Shown: positions 16,455 through 24,682, counted from the stretch's first letter. The stretch is DNA of 34,211 nt from Desulfobulbaceae bacterium (GCA_013201405.1 JABMJC010000012.1:1-34211), one strand, 5' to 3'. Program-made: numbers and translations. Notes: generated by a model from the letters alone, not told the origin.

Positions 16455-17660
16455 TTAAACAACGCTTACAATTTTAAAAATGGGTAAATACATGGCAACC
16501 ACCAGTCCACCAATCATACCACCAAGAAAGACCATCATAAAGGGTTCTATCATGGCTGTCAGGTTTTCCACTGCCTGATCCACCTCTTCATCATAAAAAT
16601 CAGCCACTTTTTCCAACATGGTGTCCAACTCACCAACAGATTCGCCCACATTGATCATCTGCACCACCATGGGCGGGAACACGCCGGATTCCTCCAGGGG
16701 TTCGGCAATAGGCCGGCCTTCGGCAATACTGGCAGAAACCCGGAGTACAGCGCGTTCGATAACCTTGTTGCCTGCAGTGCGTGCGACCACAGTCAGGGCA
16801 TCGAGGATGGGTACGCCGCTTTGCAGCATGGTGCTCAGGGTGCGGGTAAATTTGGAGACCGCCACCTTCCGCACCAGGGTGCCGATAACCGGTGACCAGA
16901 GGATCATGCTGTCCATCTGGAAGCGACCCTTTTCCGTGTCGTAATATTTTTTAAAGAGCCAAATAAGGATAATGCCAGCCGGTAAGGCATAGACAATATA
17001 CGATTTAAAGTAACGGCTCAGATTGACAACCAGTTGGGTTGGCGCGGGCAGGGCCGAGCCGAAATCCTGAAACATTTTGTCAAAGATAGGAACAACAAAA
17101 ACCAAAATAACCGCCAGGATAAACAGGGAGAGAACCAAGCAGATGGCAGGATAGGTCATAGCGCCCTTGATGCGTTTCTGCAGGGTCATGCGCTTTTCCT
17201 TGAAAGTGGCCAGGCGGGAGAGAATGGTGTCGAGAATACCACCAAGCTCACCGGCCTCGATCATGTTGCTGTAGAGGTTGTCAAATATTTTTGGATGCTT
17301 ACGCATGGAATCCGCCAGGGTGGTGCCGGTTTCCACATCGTTTTGAATGGCTAGGAGTACCTTTTTGAAGGTAGCATTATTCTGTTGCCGGCCGAGAATC
17401 TGCAGGCATTGCACCAGGGGGAGGCCAGCATCGATCATGGTGGAGAGCTGGCGGGTAAACACAACCACATCCTTGCCAGTGACCTTGGGCTGGAATATGG
17501 ATATGTTTTCGAAAAGATCCTTTGGTTTTGGCTTGATGACTACGTCTTCAATGCGCAGCCGTTTCAGGTGGGCCCGAGCTCCTGCTTCGTCAACTGCTTC
17601 CAGTTGTCCCTTGCGCCTTTCGCCATGGATATTTTTTCCTTTCCAGACATAAATGGGCAT
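16455..17660 (-). CDS. pilC: PilC/GspF-family inner-membrane platform protein of type IV pili / type II secretion
   Basis: This is a 401-residue polytopic platform protein that couples the assembly ATPase to pilus or pseudopilus polymerisation. It has the two-fold GspF layout: soluble domain 1 (about 70-165, VVFTRQLSTMIDAGLPLVQCLQ), membrane helix (about 170-195), a second helix (about 220-238), soluble domain 2 (about 270-370, KFTRTLSTMLQSGVPILDAL), and a last helix (AMIEPFMMVFLGGMIGGLVVAMYLPIF). The N-terminus MPIYVWKGKNIHGERRKG is typical of PilC. It stands alone here: no pilB, pilT or pilin gene is next to it. AAGGA lies 8-9 bases before the ATG. GspF is possible, but PilC is favoured by the N-terminal form and the YLPIFKIVSVV end. 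Confidence 0.9.
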   Translation of the reverse strand: MPIYVWKGKNIHGERRKGQLEAVDEAGARAHLKRLRIEDVVIKPKPKDLFENISIFQPKVTGKDVVVFTRQLSTMIDAGLPLVQCLQILGRQQNNATFKKVLLAIQNDVETGTTLADSMRKHPKIFDNLYSNMIEAGELGGILDTILSRLATFKEKRMTLQKRIKGAMTYPAICLVLSLFILAVILVFVVPIFDKMFQDFGSALPAPTQLVVNLSRYFKSYIVYALPAGIILIWLFKKYYDTEKGRFQMDSMILWSPVIGTLVRKVAVSKFTRTLSTMLQSGVPILDALTVVARTAGNKVIERAVLRVSASIAEGRPIAEPLEESGVFPPMVVQMINVGESVGELDTMLEKVADFYDEEVDQAVENLTAMIEPFMMVFLGGMIGGLVVAMYLPIFKIVSVV

Positions 17661-17711
17661 GCACGTATTCCTTGATTAAAAAGGCACAGGGGGTGGAAAG
17701 GGGAGAATGGG

Positions 17712-17740
17712 TTGACAGAAGTGACTTTTTTATTTATACA
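17712..17740 (+). promoter_or_regulatory. Sigma-70-type promoter for the PxxKW gene
   Basis: TTGACA (17712-17717), a 17-base spacer and TATACA (17735-17740) form a near-consensus promoter. Transcription would start near 17747 and leave a leader of about 100 bases before the ATG at 17850. That leader contains a palindrome at 17804-17820. Confidence 0.65.
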
Positions 17741-17803
17741 CCGTTCCTTGCTCTATATGGCGAACAATTGCAAGGGTCAGGTAGGATATTGTAGGGAAAT
17801 ACA

Positions 17804-17820
17804 TTTCTTGATTCAAGAAA
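17804..17820. promoter_or_regulatory. Palindrome in the PxxKW leader
   Basis: TTTCTTGA (17804-17811) and TCAAGAAA (17813-17820) flank one T. The site lies about 15 bases ahead of the ribosome-binding site AGGAG. It could be an operator or a short mRNA hairpin. Confidence 0.35.
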
Positions 17821-17849
17821 AAGATTATATTTTTTCAGGAGTTGGTCTA

Positions 17850-18095
17850 ATGGCAACAGAGAAGACAACGAATTTTCAAAATGGAGTGTTTCAGGCGATA
17901 GTGGAGCAGTGTGAAGGATGTGAGCGCATTGTTGCCGTGGAGGAGACAAAGTATTGTGGCACCTATGTCAACCCCGGGGCAAAATGGCGGCAGGGCATGT
18001 GTAACTTCGCCACCCATGCCAAACCAGAAGTGGCTGTGGTAACCGCACGGATCAACCCTCTGAAGGCAGCCAAGAGGGCAAGCAAGCGCAAATAA
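17850..18095 (+). CDS. PxxKW-family small cysteine-rich protein
   Basis: This is an 81-residue basic protein with four cysteines: CEGC, then YCGTYVNPGAKWRQGMC, then a Lys/Arg-rich end (INPLKAAKRASKRK). The P-G-A-K-W motif with EQCEGC before it and NPLKAxKR at the end identifies the PxxKW family, which I know mainly from sulfate-reducing Desulfobacterota. Its function is unknown; a metal or redox site is plausible from the cysteines. The usual N-terminal cysteine cluster seen in longer members is absent here (ATEKTTNFQNGVFQ instead), so this is a shortened form. The start is the ATG at 17850 with AGGAG 8 bases upstream; the frame runs further up, but that part has no family likeness. It has its own promoter and terminator. 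Confidence 0.8.
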   Translation: MATEKTTNFQNGVFQAIVEQCEGCERIVAVEETKYCGTYVNPGAKWRQGMCNFATHAKPEVAVVTARINPLKAAKRASKRK

Positions 18096-18103
18096 GTTTT
18101 TTT

Positions 18104-18121
18104 GAGGAATTTCCTCTTTTT
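18104..18121 (+). terminator. Short hairpin with T-run after the PxxKW gene
   Basis: GAGGAA (18104-18109) and TTCCTC (18111-18116) lie around one T and are followed by TTTTT. It starts 8 bases after the stop. The loop is tight, so only about five pairs can form. The stronger terminator at 18187-18226 follows. Confidence 0.4.
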
Positions 18122-18186
18122 GAGGCGTTAGCCCCAGAGCTCGGTTGACTGGCCCCAAAGCTGTAGAGTTTTTTGCAAAGTTCCAT

Positions 18187-18226
18187 AAAACAATCCCGGA
18201 GGTGGTTTCGCCTCCGGGATTGTTTT
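18187..18226. terminator. Strong bidirectional rho-independent terminator
   Basis: AATCCCGGAGG (18192-18202) pairs with CCTCCGGGATT (18211-18221), extended by an A-tract on the left and TGTTTTTTT on the right, around an 8-base loop. It serves both the PxxKW gene (plus) and ugd (minus), which converge here. Confidence 0.9.
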
Positions 18227-18269
18227 TTTACCCTATTTTACCTTATGTTATCCTATTATTGTTAGCCTA

Positions 18270-19580
18270 TTATTGTCTACCCACCCCAGTATAGGTGAAA
18301 CCAAAGCGGCGCATGGTTTCGGGTTCATAGACATTGCGCAGATCAATAAAAACAGGCTGCCGCATGAGCCTGTATATCCTCTCCAGATCTAAGGCACGGT
18401 ACTGGTTCCACTCCGTCATCAAGACCACACAGTCTGCATTTTCTACTGCTTCATAGGCCGAGGATGTGTAGACAATATCGTCTGGTAGGTGTTTTTTGGC
18501 CTCTTCCATGCCCTGTGGGTCGTGCGCACGGATATACGCTCCCTTTTCCACCAGGGCAGGAAGAATGGTCAGGGAAGGGGCGTCACGCATGTCGTCGGTT
18601 TCCGGCTTGAAGGTCAGCCCCAAAACAGCGATGGTTTTTCCTGTTTCAGAGCCTCCAAGCATTCCCCTGATCTTACGTACCATTCTGGCTTTTTGCGCGG
18701 CATTGACCTCCACCGCTGCAGCAACAATATGCACATTTTCACCGTACTCCTGCACAATGCGCATCAGGGCCAGGGTATCCTTGGGAAAGCAGGAACCACC
18801 ATAGCCTGGGCCGGGGTGGAGAAATTTACGGCCAATGCGACCATCCATGCCCATGGCCTTGGCCAGGTCGACGACATTGGCGCCCACAACCTCGCAAATT
18901 CCTGCAATTTCATTGATAAAGCTGATTTTAACCGCAAGAAAGGCATTAGATGCGTATTTGGTGAGTTCAGCAGTCTCGATTCCGGTGCTGACGATGGGGG
19001 TGTCGCGCCGAAAAAGTGGTTTGTAGATTTCCCTGAGTACCTGCTCTGCCCGTTGGGATTCTATGCCAATAACCACTCGGTCAGGCCACATGAAATCGTT
19101 GATGGCCGCGCCTTCCCGTAGAAATTCCGGATTTGAAGCCATGTCAAAGTCTGCAGCCGGGTTGGTTTCCCGGATGATCCGCTCCACCTGGCGGGCGGTT
19201 CCCACTGGCACTGTGCTCTTGTCAACAACCACCGTATAATTATGCAATAGAGGGGCCAATTCCTTGGCAGCTGCATAGATGTAGGTGAGGTCGGCATAGC
19301 CGTCGCCACGTCGGGAGGTGGGAGTGCCCACAGCGATGAACACCGCATCTGCATCGGGAATGGCTTCGGCCATGTTGGTGGTGAAATGCAGCCGACCTTC
19401 GGCCGAGTTTTTCTGCACCATCACATCCAGCCCTGGCTCGTAAATGGGAATCTCCCCCTTGCGCAAGGCTGCAATTTTATCTTCGACCTTGTCGACACAG
19501 GTGACAACATGTCCGAATTCGGCAAAACAGGTGCCGGTAACCAGGCCAACATAGCCTGTGCCAATCATGGCAATGTTCAT
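18270..19580 (-). CDS. ugd: UDP-glucose 6-dehydrogenase
   Basis: The enzyme oxidises UDP-glucose to UDP-glucuronate with two NAD+. It is 436 residues. The N-terminal Rossmann motif is MIGTGYVGLVTGTCFAEFGH. Other family motifs are AVGTPTSRRGDGYADLTYI, DKSTVPVGTA, SNPEFLREGAAI, YASNAFLAVKISFINE (K218) and the catalytic-cysteine loop GPGYGGSCFPKDTLAL (C264). The C-terminal domain has LGLTFKPETDDMRDAPSL. AAGGAG lies 8-9 bases before the ATG. It is the last gene of a tatD-yggS-ugd run, 14 bases after yggS. With GalU it supplies uronic-acid precursors, consistent with the polysaccharide locus elsewhere in the window. Confidence 0.97.
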   Translation of the reverse strand: MNIAMIGTGYVGLVTGTCFAEFGHVVTCVDKVEDKIAALRKGEIPIYEPGLDVMVQKNSAEGRLHFTTNMAEAIPDADAVFIAVGTPTSRRGDGYADLTYIYAAAKELAPLLHNYTVVVDKSTVPVGTARQVERIIRETNPAADFDMASNPEFLREGAAINDFMWPDRVVIGIESQRAEQVLREIYKPLFRRDTPIVSTGIETAELTKYASNAFLAVKISFINEIAGICEVVGANVVDLAKAMGMDGRIGRKFLHPGPGYGGSCFPKDTLALMRIVQEYGENVHIVAAAVEVNAAQKARMVRKIRGMLGGSETGKTIAVLGLTFKPETDDMRDAPSLTILPALVEKGAYIRAHDPQGMEEAKKHLPDDIVYTSSAYEAVENADCVVLMTEWNQYRALDLERIYRLMRQPVFIDLRNVYEPETMRRFGFTYTGVGRQ

Positions 19581-19594
19581 TGCGTTTCTCCTTT

Positions 19595-20287
19595 TTAAGA
19601 GCGAGCGCCAAAGATGGCGGTACCCACCCTGATGATGGTTGCGCCTTCTTCTATGGCGGCGGTGTAGTCTCCCGACATGCCCATGGAAAGTTCAACCTGC
19701 TGGTTGTTGTAGAAAAGCTCCCTGCTGGCACAGTGCTCTGCCAGTTGGCGCAGCAGACGAAAATGCGGGCGGCTGGCCTCTGGATTGTCAAACACCGGGG
19801 GCAGGGCCATAAGCCCGCGGCAGGACAGGTGTTTACACGCGGCGATTGCCTCGAGCAGGGCTTTGGTTGCATCCGGAAACACCCCTGCCTTTTGTTCTTC
19901 CTCTCCAGTATTGACCTGCACCAGTACATTGAGCCGCTTGTTCAGAGAGGCTGCATACTCATCGAGCCGTTTTGCCACCTTGAGGCGGTCAACAGTTTCA
20001 ACCACATCAAAAAGCTCGACAACATCCCGGCACTTATTGCTCTGCAGGCGGCCGATAAAATGCCAGCTGACCTCCTTGCCCAGGTGCGGAATTTTTTCCT
20101 GTGCCTCTTGCAAATAATTTTCGCCAAAAAGAAGCTGTCCGTAGGATATGGCCTGTTTTATTTGAGCCACTGGCACTGTTTTGCTCACAGCCACCAGTTT
20201 TACGGACCCTGCTTGCCGTCCGGCTTGTTGTGCTGCCTGTTGGATGGTGTGGAGAATGTGGGTAAGGTTGGTATAAATTGGGGTCAT
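19595..20287 (-). CDS. yggS: YggS/PLPBP-family pyridoxal-phosphate homeostasis protein
   Basis: This is a 230-residue single-domain alanine-racemase-fold protein that binds PLP and helps keep vitamin B6 and amino-acid pools balanced; it has no racemase activity in known members. It shows the PLP-lysine motif KLVAVSKTVP (K36), then FGENYLQEAQEKI, WHFIGRLQSNK, VLVQVNTGEEEQKAG, GLMALPP and the C-terminal SMGMSGDYTAAIEEGATIIRVG, which holds the phosphate-binding residues. All signature parts are present. The start overlaps the tatD stop by 4 bases, which shows tight coupling. Confidence 0.95.
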   Translation of the reverse strand: MTPIYTNLTHILHTIQQAAQQAGRQAGSVKLVAVSKTVPVAQIKQAISYGQLLFGENYLQEAQEKIPHLGKEVSWHFIGRLQSNKCRDVVELFDVVETVDRLKVAKRLDEYAASLNKRLNVLVQVNTGEEEQKAGVFPDATKALLEAIAACKHLSCRGLMALPPVFDNPEASRPHFRLLRQLAEHCASRELFYNNQQVELSMGMSGDYTAAIEEGATIIRVGTAIFGARS

Positions 20288-21111
20288 GATTTATCTGAAT
20301 CGTTCAGGCGGAACAGGCGCTGAGTGTTGGCCGTAGTGTGCCTGGCCACCTCTTGGATGGAAGTTTTTTTGAGTTCGGCAACTTTTTGTGCGGTATGAAC
20401 GAGGTAGGCCGGTTGGTTGCGTTTGCCGCGGTAAGGGTTTGGGGCCAAAAAAGGGCCGTCGCTCTCCAGCATGAGATGGTTTAAATCGATTGCGCGCACA
20501 ACTTCGTGCATGAGCGTGGCGTTTTTGAAGGTGACAATGCCGGGAATGGAGAGCAGAAAACCCAGGGCAATCATTTCCTCTGCAAAGGCGCGGTCACCGG
20601 AATAGCAGTGCATGACCCCGCCCTGTGGCAGTGTTCCTCCCTGCTTGATGAGCGCTATGGTGTCTGCATGGGCGTCACGGTCGTGGATGATCACCGGTAA
20701 ATCCAAGGTAATGGCCAACTCCAGCTGACGACTGAAGGCACGCTGCTGCACCTTGGGTTCGGCATATTTTTTGGCATAATCAAGCCCGATTTCACCGTAA
20801 GCCACAACAGTATCATTGTTGGCCAGTTTGGCCAGCGCGGCCAGGGAGGCATCGGTGACAGCATTGGCCTCATGGGGATGAAAGCCAATGGTGGCATACA
20901 CACCGCGGTGTTGTTGGGCAATTTCGATGGCTGCCAGGGATGAAGCATGGTTGATGCCAACGGTAACAACCTTTTTTACACCGCAGTGCGCAGCATGTGC
21001 CAGCACTTGCGTAATTTCTCCGCGGTATGGTGCCATATCCAGATGGCAGTGGCTGTCGATGAGTTCCACTGCGCAACTCGCAGGGGTAGAGGAAATATGG
21101 GCTGTATTCAT
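20284..21111 (-). CDS. tatD: TatD-family metal-dependent deoxyribonuclease
   Basis: This is a 275-residue TIM-barrel hydrolase of the TatD type, a DNase/exonuclease in characterised members. Metal ligands are visible: DSHCHLD (H21, H23), GEIGLDY (E107), IIHDRDAH (H143), MHCYSGD (H168) and LESDGPF (D218). It resembles the YcfH branch in length. The first 15 residues (MNTAHISSTPASCAV) precede the conserved start and are probably an optional extension; no good ribosome-binding site is seen ahead of the ATG. It is first in the run tatD-yggS-ugd. Confidence 0.93.
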   Translation of the reverse strand: MNTAHISSTPASCAVELIDSHCHLDMAPYRGEITQVLAHAAHCGVKKVVTVGINHASSLAAIEIAQQHRGVYATIGFHPHEANAVTDASLAALAKLANNDTVVAYGEIGLDYAKKYAEPKVQQRAFSRQLELAITLDLPVIIHDRDAHADTIALIKQGGTLPQGGVMHCYSGDRAFAEEMIALGFLLSIPGIVTFKNATLMHEVVRAIDLNHLMLESDGPFLAPNPYRGKRNQPAYLVHTAQKVAELKKTSIQEVARHTTANTQRLFRLNDSDKS

Positions 21112-21416
21112 GGAAAGCAGGAAGTGGAAACAGAGGTGTGCAGACGGTTTATGCGTGGGGAATAAGTAGAATCGTCATTGACATCAGGTGGGTATTTTTT
21201 TACAACTTGGCCAATTGGTTGCTGGCCGCAAAATATAAAAAATACAGAAAGCGTCTTGCCGGCATGGCAAGGCTGAGTTTTTGCCTGCAGCGTGCTGCAA
21301 TGTAAACAAGCAATTGTACTCTGCACGCGCATTATCATGCAAGACCTTTATTTATCCATGAAAACAGGACAAATTGGTCTTCATCTTCCAGTACACTGTA
21401 TAGAAAAGGAGTGCCC
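21112..21416. other. Divergent spacer tatD / lipoprotein gene
   Basis: These roughly 300 bases contain no gene. They hold a candidate plus-strand promoter (21178-21206) and a small hairpin CTTGCC/GGCAAG (21254-21259 and 21265-21270) in what would be the leader of the lipoprotein gene. Nothing else stands out. Confidence 0.6.
21178..21206 (+). promoter_or_regulatory. Candidate sigma-70-type promoter upstream of the lipoprotein-coaBC run
   Basis: A perfect TTGACA (21178-21183), a 17-base spacer and TACAAC (21201-21206; four of six consensus bases) are present. The predicted leader would be about 200 bases, which is long. This is the best match in the spacer, but unproven. Confidence 0.4.
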
Positions 21417-21914
21417 ATGAACAAAAACACCCTCAGAACAATCCTGGTTTTTGCCCTGGCAGTCGTTCTTTTGGCTACTGCCGGTTGCGCCACCCGCAAG
21501 AGAACCAGTGTCACTGCAGATCCCTCTGGCCTGGATGGAATCATGCCACAGGTAAGCAGTTTTGCCGACGACATCAAGGACATCCCGATTCCCGCGGAAT
21601 TGAAATGGCAGCGGAACAAGTCGCAGGCCATCAAAACAGAATCATTCCGCGGTGGTGTGCTGGTCTATACCGGCAATGCAGGAATCATGTCCTTGAAGGA
21701 CTATATGGTTGCCGCCATGCGGGACAATCAGTGGCGCATGGTTGGCGAAACTTCTGCAAAGGACATCATGTTGGCCTTTGTCAAACCTAACAAGACCTGC
21801 ATGATGGTGCTCTCTGAATCGCTTTTCAGAAAGACAGAGCTGCGCCTCTATATAGCCATCGACAATGCCGGTACCGGTAATGTCAACCCGTTTGGGGAAA
21901 TCATTCCCCAATAA
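21417..21914 (+). CDS. Unrecognised lipoprotein
   Basis: This is a 165-residue protein with a lipoprotein signal: basic start, hydrophobic stretch ILVFALAVVLLATAGC, and a lipobox-like ATAGC that puts the lipidated Cys near residue 23. The mature part contains DDIKDIPIPAELKWQ, GGVLVYTGNAGIMSLKDYM, NQWRMVGETSAKDIMLAF and a final segment with ELRLYIAIDN. That pattern (a Pro-rich DIPIP strip, then a two-layer alpha/beta repeat) is familiar from small lipoproteins of sulfate reducers, but I cannot name a family. AAGGAG lies 5 bases ahead of the ATG at 21417. It is followed after 9 bases by coaBC, so the two are probably co-transcribed. Confidence 0.8.
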   Translation: MNKNTLRTILVFALAVVLLATAGCATRKRTSVTADPSGLDGIMPQVSSFADDIKDIPIPAELKWQRNKSQAIKTESFRGGVLVYTGNAGIMSLKDYMVAAMRDNQWRMVGETSAKDIMLAFVKPNKTCMMVLSESLFRKTELRLYIAIDNAGTGNVNPFGEIIPQ

Positions 21915-21923
21915 GGATATCAA

Positions 21924-23144
21924 GTGGCAGGTCTACAGGGTAAACGTATTCTTTTGGGCGTAAGCGGCTCGATTGCCGCCTACAAGGCTGCAGAGTGGAC
22001 CCGGGAGTTGGTTAAAGAAGAGGCCTTGGTGCAGGTAATCCTCACCGAGGCTGCGGAGCGCTTTGTGCCCGCACTCACCTTTGCCGCCCTGGCAGGGACA
22101 TCGGTGCATCGTGATATGTTTGCGGATGATCCCGAGGGCATGATGGCGCACATCAACCTCTCCCGGGAAGCAGACGCGCTGCTCATCGCTCCGGCAACGG
22201 CCCAGACCATCGCTCGTCTGGCTGCGGGCATGGCAGACAACCTGTTGAGCGCCGTGGTTTTGGCTGCCCGTATTCCGGTTCTGATTTGTCCGGCCATGAA
22301 CAGTGCCATGTTCAACCATCCTGCAACCCAGGACAACATCCGACGTTTACGCCAGTTCGGCTACCGGGTGCTGCAGCCTGGTTGTGGTGGCCTGGCCTGT
22401 GGCGAGGTGGGCGATGGTCGCCTGCCGGATTGGGACGAAGCCCGCGAAGCCCTGCTCAGTCTCTTTGCCCCCACGGATCTGCGGGGTATCAAGGTGTTGA
22501 TCACTGCTGGTCCTACCCGAGAAGCCATTGATCCGGCGCGCTATCTCAGTAACCGTTCCAGCGGTAAGATGGGTTTTGCCCTGGCGCGTACTGCCATGCG
22601 CCGTGGTGCTTCGGTGACCTTGGTTGCTGGCCCGGTGGCCCTGGCTGATCCGCCTGGAATGGAAGTGCTCAGGGTGGAAAGTGCCAAGGAGATGGCTGAA
22701 TGTGTTTTTGCGCGCAGTGCACAGTGTCGGGTAATCGTCAAGGCTGCGGCAGTGGCTGATTTTGCAGTGGAAGCAGCCGCAGAACACAAAATTAAAAAGA
22801 CCGGAACAGGGTTGCAGCTGGATCTGGTGAAAAATATTGATATCCTTGCCGAGCTTGGTAGCCGCAAAGGTCCTAGGCAGATACTGGTTGGTTTTGCTGC
22901 TGAAAGTCGGGAGCACTTGCAGGAAGGAACTCGCAAGTTGCAGGAAAAAAATCTGGATTTGATTGTGATCAATGACATTCTGGGCGCGCACAGCGGCTTT
23001 GATGTGGACACCAATCAGGTCACCCTGCTTGATCAAAACGGCAGCCAGGAGATACCACTGTTGAGCAAGGAGGATACTGCAGACCGTATTTGGGACGCGG
23101 TTTGCGCCTTGCTGTCTTCTGCAGGAGAAAAACGGTCCGGTTGA
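21924..23144 (+). CDS. coaBC: Bifunctional phosphopantothenoylcysteine decarboxylase / phosphopantothenate-cysteine ligase
   Basis: This enzyme catalyses two steps of coenzyme A synthesis. The N-terminal flavoprotein decarboxylase (CoaC, residues 1 to about 180) has GVSGSIAAYKAAE, active H76 in MAHINLSREAD, the PAMNSAMF motif (123-130) and the LACGEVGDGR cysteine (C159). The C-terminal synthetase (CoaB, about 190-400) has ITAGPTREAIDPARYLSNRS, SGKMGFALA, the NIDILAELG region and LVGFAAESREH, which close over CTP and phosphopantothenate. The length of 406 residues is normal. The start is GTG 21924, with AAGGAT about 7 bases upstream. Confidence 0.96.
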   Translation: MAGLQGKRILLGVSGSIAAYKAAEWTRELVKEEALVQVILTEAAERFVPALTFAALAGTSVHRDMFADDPEGMMAHINLSREADALLIAPATAQTIARLAAGMADNLLSAVVLAARIPVLICPAMNSAMFNHPATQDNIRRLRQFGYRVLQPGCGGLACGEVGDGRLPDWDEAREALLSLFAPTDLRGIKVLITAGPTREAIDPARYLSNRSSGKMGFALARTAMRRGASVTLVAGPVALADPPGMEVLRVESAKEMAECVFARSAQCRVIVKAAAVADFAVEAAAEHKIKKTGTGLQLDLVKNIDILAELGSRKGPRQILVGFAAESREHLQEGTRKLQEKNLDLIVINDILGAHSGFDVDTNQVTLLDQNGSQEIPLLSKEDTADRIWDAVCALLSSAGEKRSG

Positions 23145-23157
23145 AGGTGCTTGTGTT

Positions 23158-23724
23158 GTGATGCCAATGGAAATAAGCCGCTCAGAACAAAAAAGGCGTA
23201 TGCGGCAGCTTGAACAACTGGTGGACGCCCTGGTGGCTCTGCCCAGTCAGGTTCAGGCGCAATTGCCCTGTTCAGAAGAGATCATCTCCCAGATGCAGGC
23301 TGCCAACACCATGAAGGGTGGGGCGCGCAAACGGCAGATCAAATATCTAACCAAGCAGTTGAAGGGTCTGGATACGCTTGCAGACTTGTACAGCCTGGTT
23401 AGCCAGCACCAGGGCAAGGCCCTTGCCGCCCAAAAGGAGCGACATCTGCTGGAGCAGTACCGTAATGCCCTGATTGATGAAGCGTTGGAAGCCAGCAGGC
23501 AGGAGCACGGGGATGCTGACTGGAGTGAACAGTGGGAGAGTGAAACCCTACGGAAGCTTGTCGTGCAGATGCCCCAGATGGATGAAGCGGCCTTGCGTCG
23601 GCTTGCCTATCTCTTTGCCCAAACACACAATCCGCGCCACAGCCGCGAAATTTTTCGCGTACTGCAAGCGGCACACACGCTGTCGAAACGCCTGCAAAGG
23701 CAGAGCGACAGTGATCAGGATTGA
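23158..23724 (+). CDS. darP: DarP/YjgA-like ribosome-biogenesis factor (DUF615)
   Basis: This is a 188-residue, all-helical, charged protein. The opening EISRSEQKRRMRQLEQLVDAL, then KGGARKRQIKYLTKQLKGLD in the middle, and the C-terminal LRRLAYLFAQTHNPRHSREIFRVL match the YjgA/DUF615 family, now called DarP, which binds the large ribosomal subunit precursor during 50S maturation. The start is uncertain among GTG 23158, ATG 23161 and ATG 23167; GAAGG ending at 23147 favours the earliest. It lies 13 bases after coaBC and converges with the thioredoxin-reductase-like gene. Confidence 0.88.
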   Translation: MMPMEISRSEQKRRMRQLEQLVDALVALPSQVQAQLPCSEEIISQMQAANTMKGGARKRQIKYLTKQLKGLDTLADLYSLVSQHQGKALAAQKERHLLEQYRNALIDEALEASRQEHGDADWSEQWESETLRKLVVQMPQMDEAALRRLAYLFAQTHNPRHSREIFRVLQAAHTLSKRLQRQSDSDQD

Positions 23725-23758
23725 AGACAAGGTAAGCGCTTTTCTTCAGGTAGCTTCC

Positions 23759-24682
23759 TTACTCTTCATTTGTCTGCTTGCGCAGGGCCCGGGCATAGGC
23801 GGCCGCTGCTAGACCAGCAATACAACCTTCCCCCACAGCCTTGGCCATTTGGTAAGGGGGACCGGTGATATCGCCTGCGGCGTAGAGACCAACAATATTG
23901 GTTTCCTGCTGCCGGTTGACAGTGATGAACTGCATGGTTTCGCTATCCAGGTGCGCGCCTATTTGGGTGGCGAGCTGCAAGGCTCCCTTGGAGCCCAATT
24001 CGATAAAAAGGCCTTCCACAGGGAGGGTCTGTCCATTTTCCAGTTCAATGGATTGCACACCCTGTTGCCCGCCGTGAATGTGCATGATCTTGCTGTCAAT
24101 GCACTCCACCGTGCTGTTTGTCAAGCGGGTGAGCAGCTCTTCGGAGACATCCAGTTCGCTGGCCACCAAATACACCTTGGAGGCGATATCAAGCAGGGTC
24201 AGGGCGCCGTCCACTGCAGCACTGCGGTCACCTGTGACGCAGACCACCGCATTCCGAAAGAAGTTGGCATCGCAATCCACGCAGTAGCTCACCCCGCGAC
24301 CAAGAAATTCATTTTCGCCTGTTACGCCCAGCTTCTTTTTACTCACCCCCATACACAGAATGAGGGAATGGGCCCGAATTTCCTGGCCACTTTCCAACTG
24401 CAGGTGAAATGATGTTCCATCATGACTCAACTGCAGTAGATCTTCCTGAAGGAATTCAGCACCAAATCCCCTGGCTTGTTCCACTCCGATCTGTAGCATG
24501 TCGTGGCCCAGGGTAGTGCCGGCAACAAAGGCATAGTTTTCGATGTGGCCATGGTAGAGGGCCGAGTTTTCCGGTCTGCCCAGCACCAGCACGCTGGCTT
24601 TTCTGCGGGTAGCGTGGATGGCTGCCTGGATGCCGGCAGGACCAGTACCAACAATGGCAACGTCGTAGAGGGGCTGGCTCAT
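23759..24682 (-). CDS. Thioredoxin-reductase-like FAD disulfide oxidoreductase with altered NADPH site
   Basis: This 307-residue flavoprotein follows the TrxB plan: FAD-binding VGTGPAG (11-17), redox pair CVDC (C134, C137) in VSYCVDCDANFF, and the C-terminal FAD motif NIVGLYAAGDITGPPYQMAKA. The nucleotide-binding loop, normally GGGxSA, reads TGDRSAAVDG (150-159). The HRRxxxR motif that holds the NADPH phosphate is missing: the strand reads KVYLVASELDVSEEL. The electron donor may therefore be something other than NADPH, as shown for some atypical thioredoxin reductases. The start is the ATG at 24682 with TTGGAG 6 bases before it; the frame extends 18 codons upstream without support. No thioredoxin gene is adjacent. 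Confidence 0.85.
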   Translation of the reverse strand: MSQPLYDVAIVGTGPAGIQAAIHATRRKASVLVLGRPENSALYHGHIENYAFVAGTTLGHDMLQIGVEQARGFGAEFLQEDLLQLSHDGTSFHLQLESGQEIRAHSLILCMGVSKKKLGVTGENEFLGRGVSYCVDCDANFFRNAVVCVTGDRSAAVDGALTLLDIASKVYLVASELDVSEELLTRLTNSTVECIDSKIMHIHGGQQGVQSIELENGQTLPVEGLFIELGSKGALQLATQIGAHLDSETMQFITVNRQQETNIVGLYAAGDITGPPYQMAKAVGEGCIAGLAAAAYARALRKQTNEE

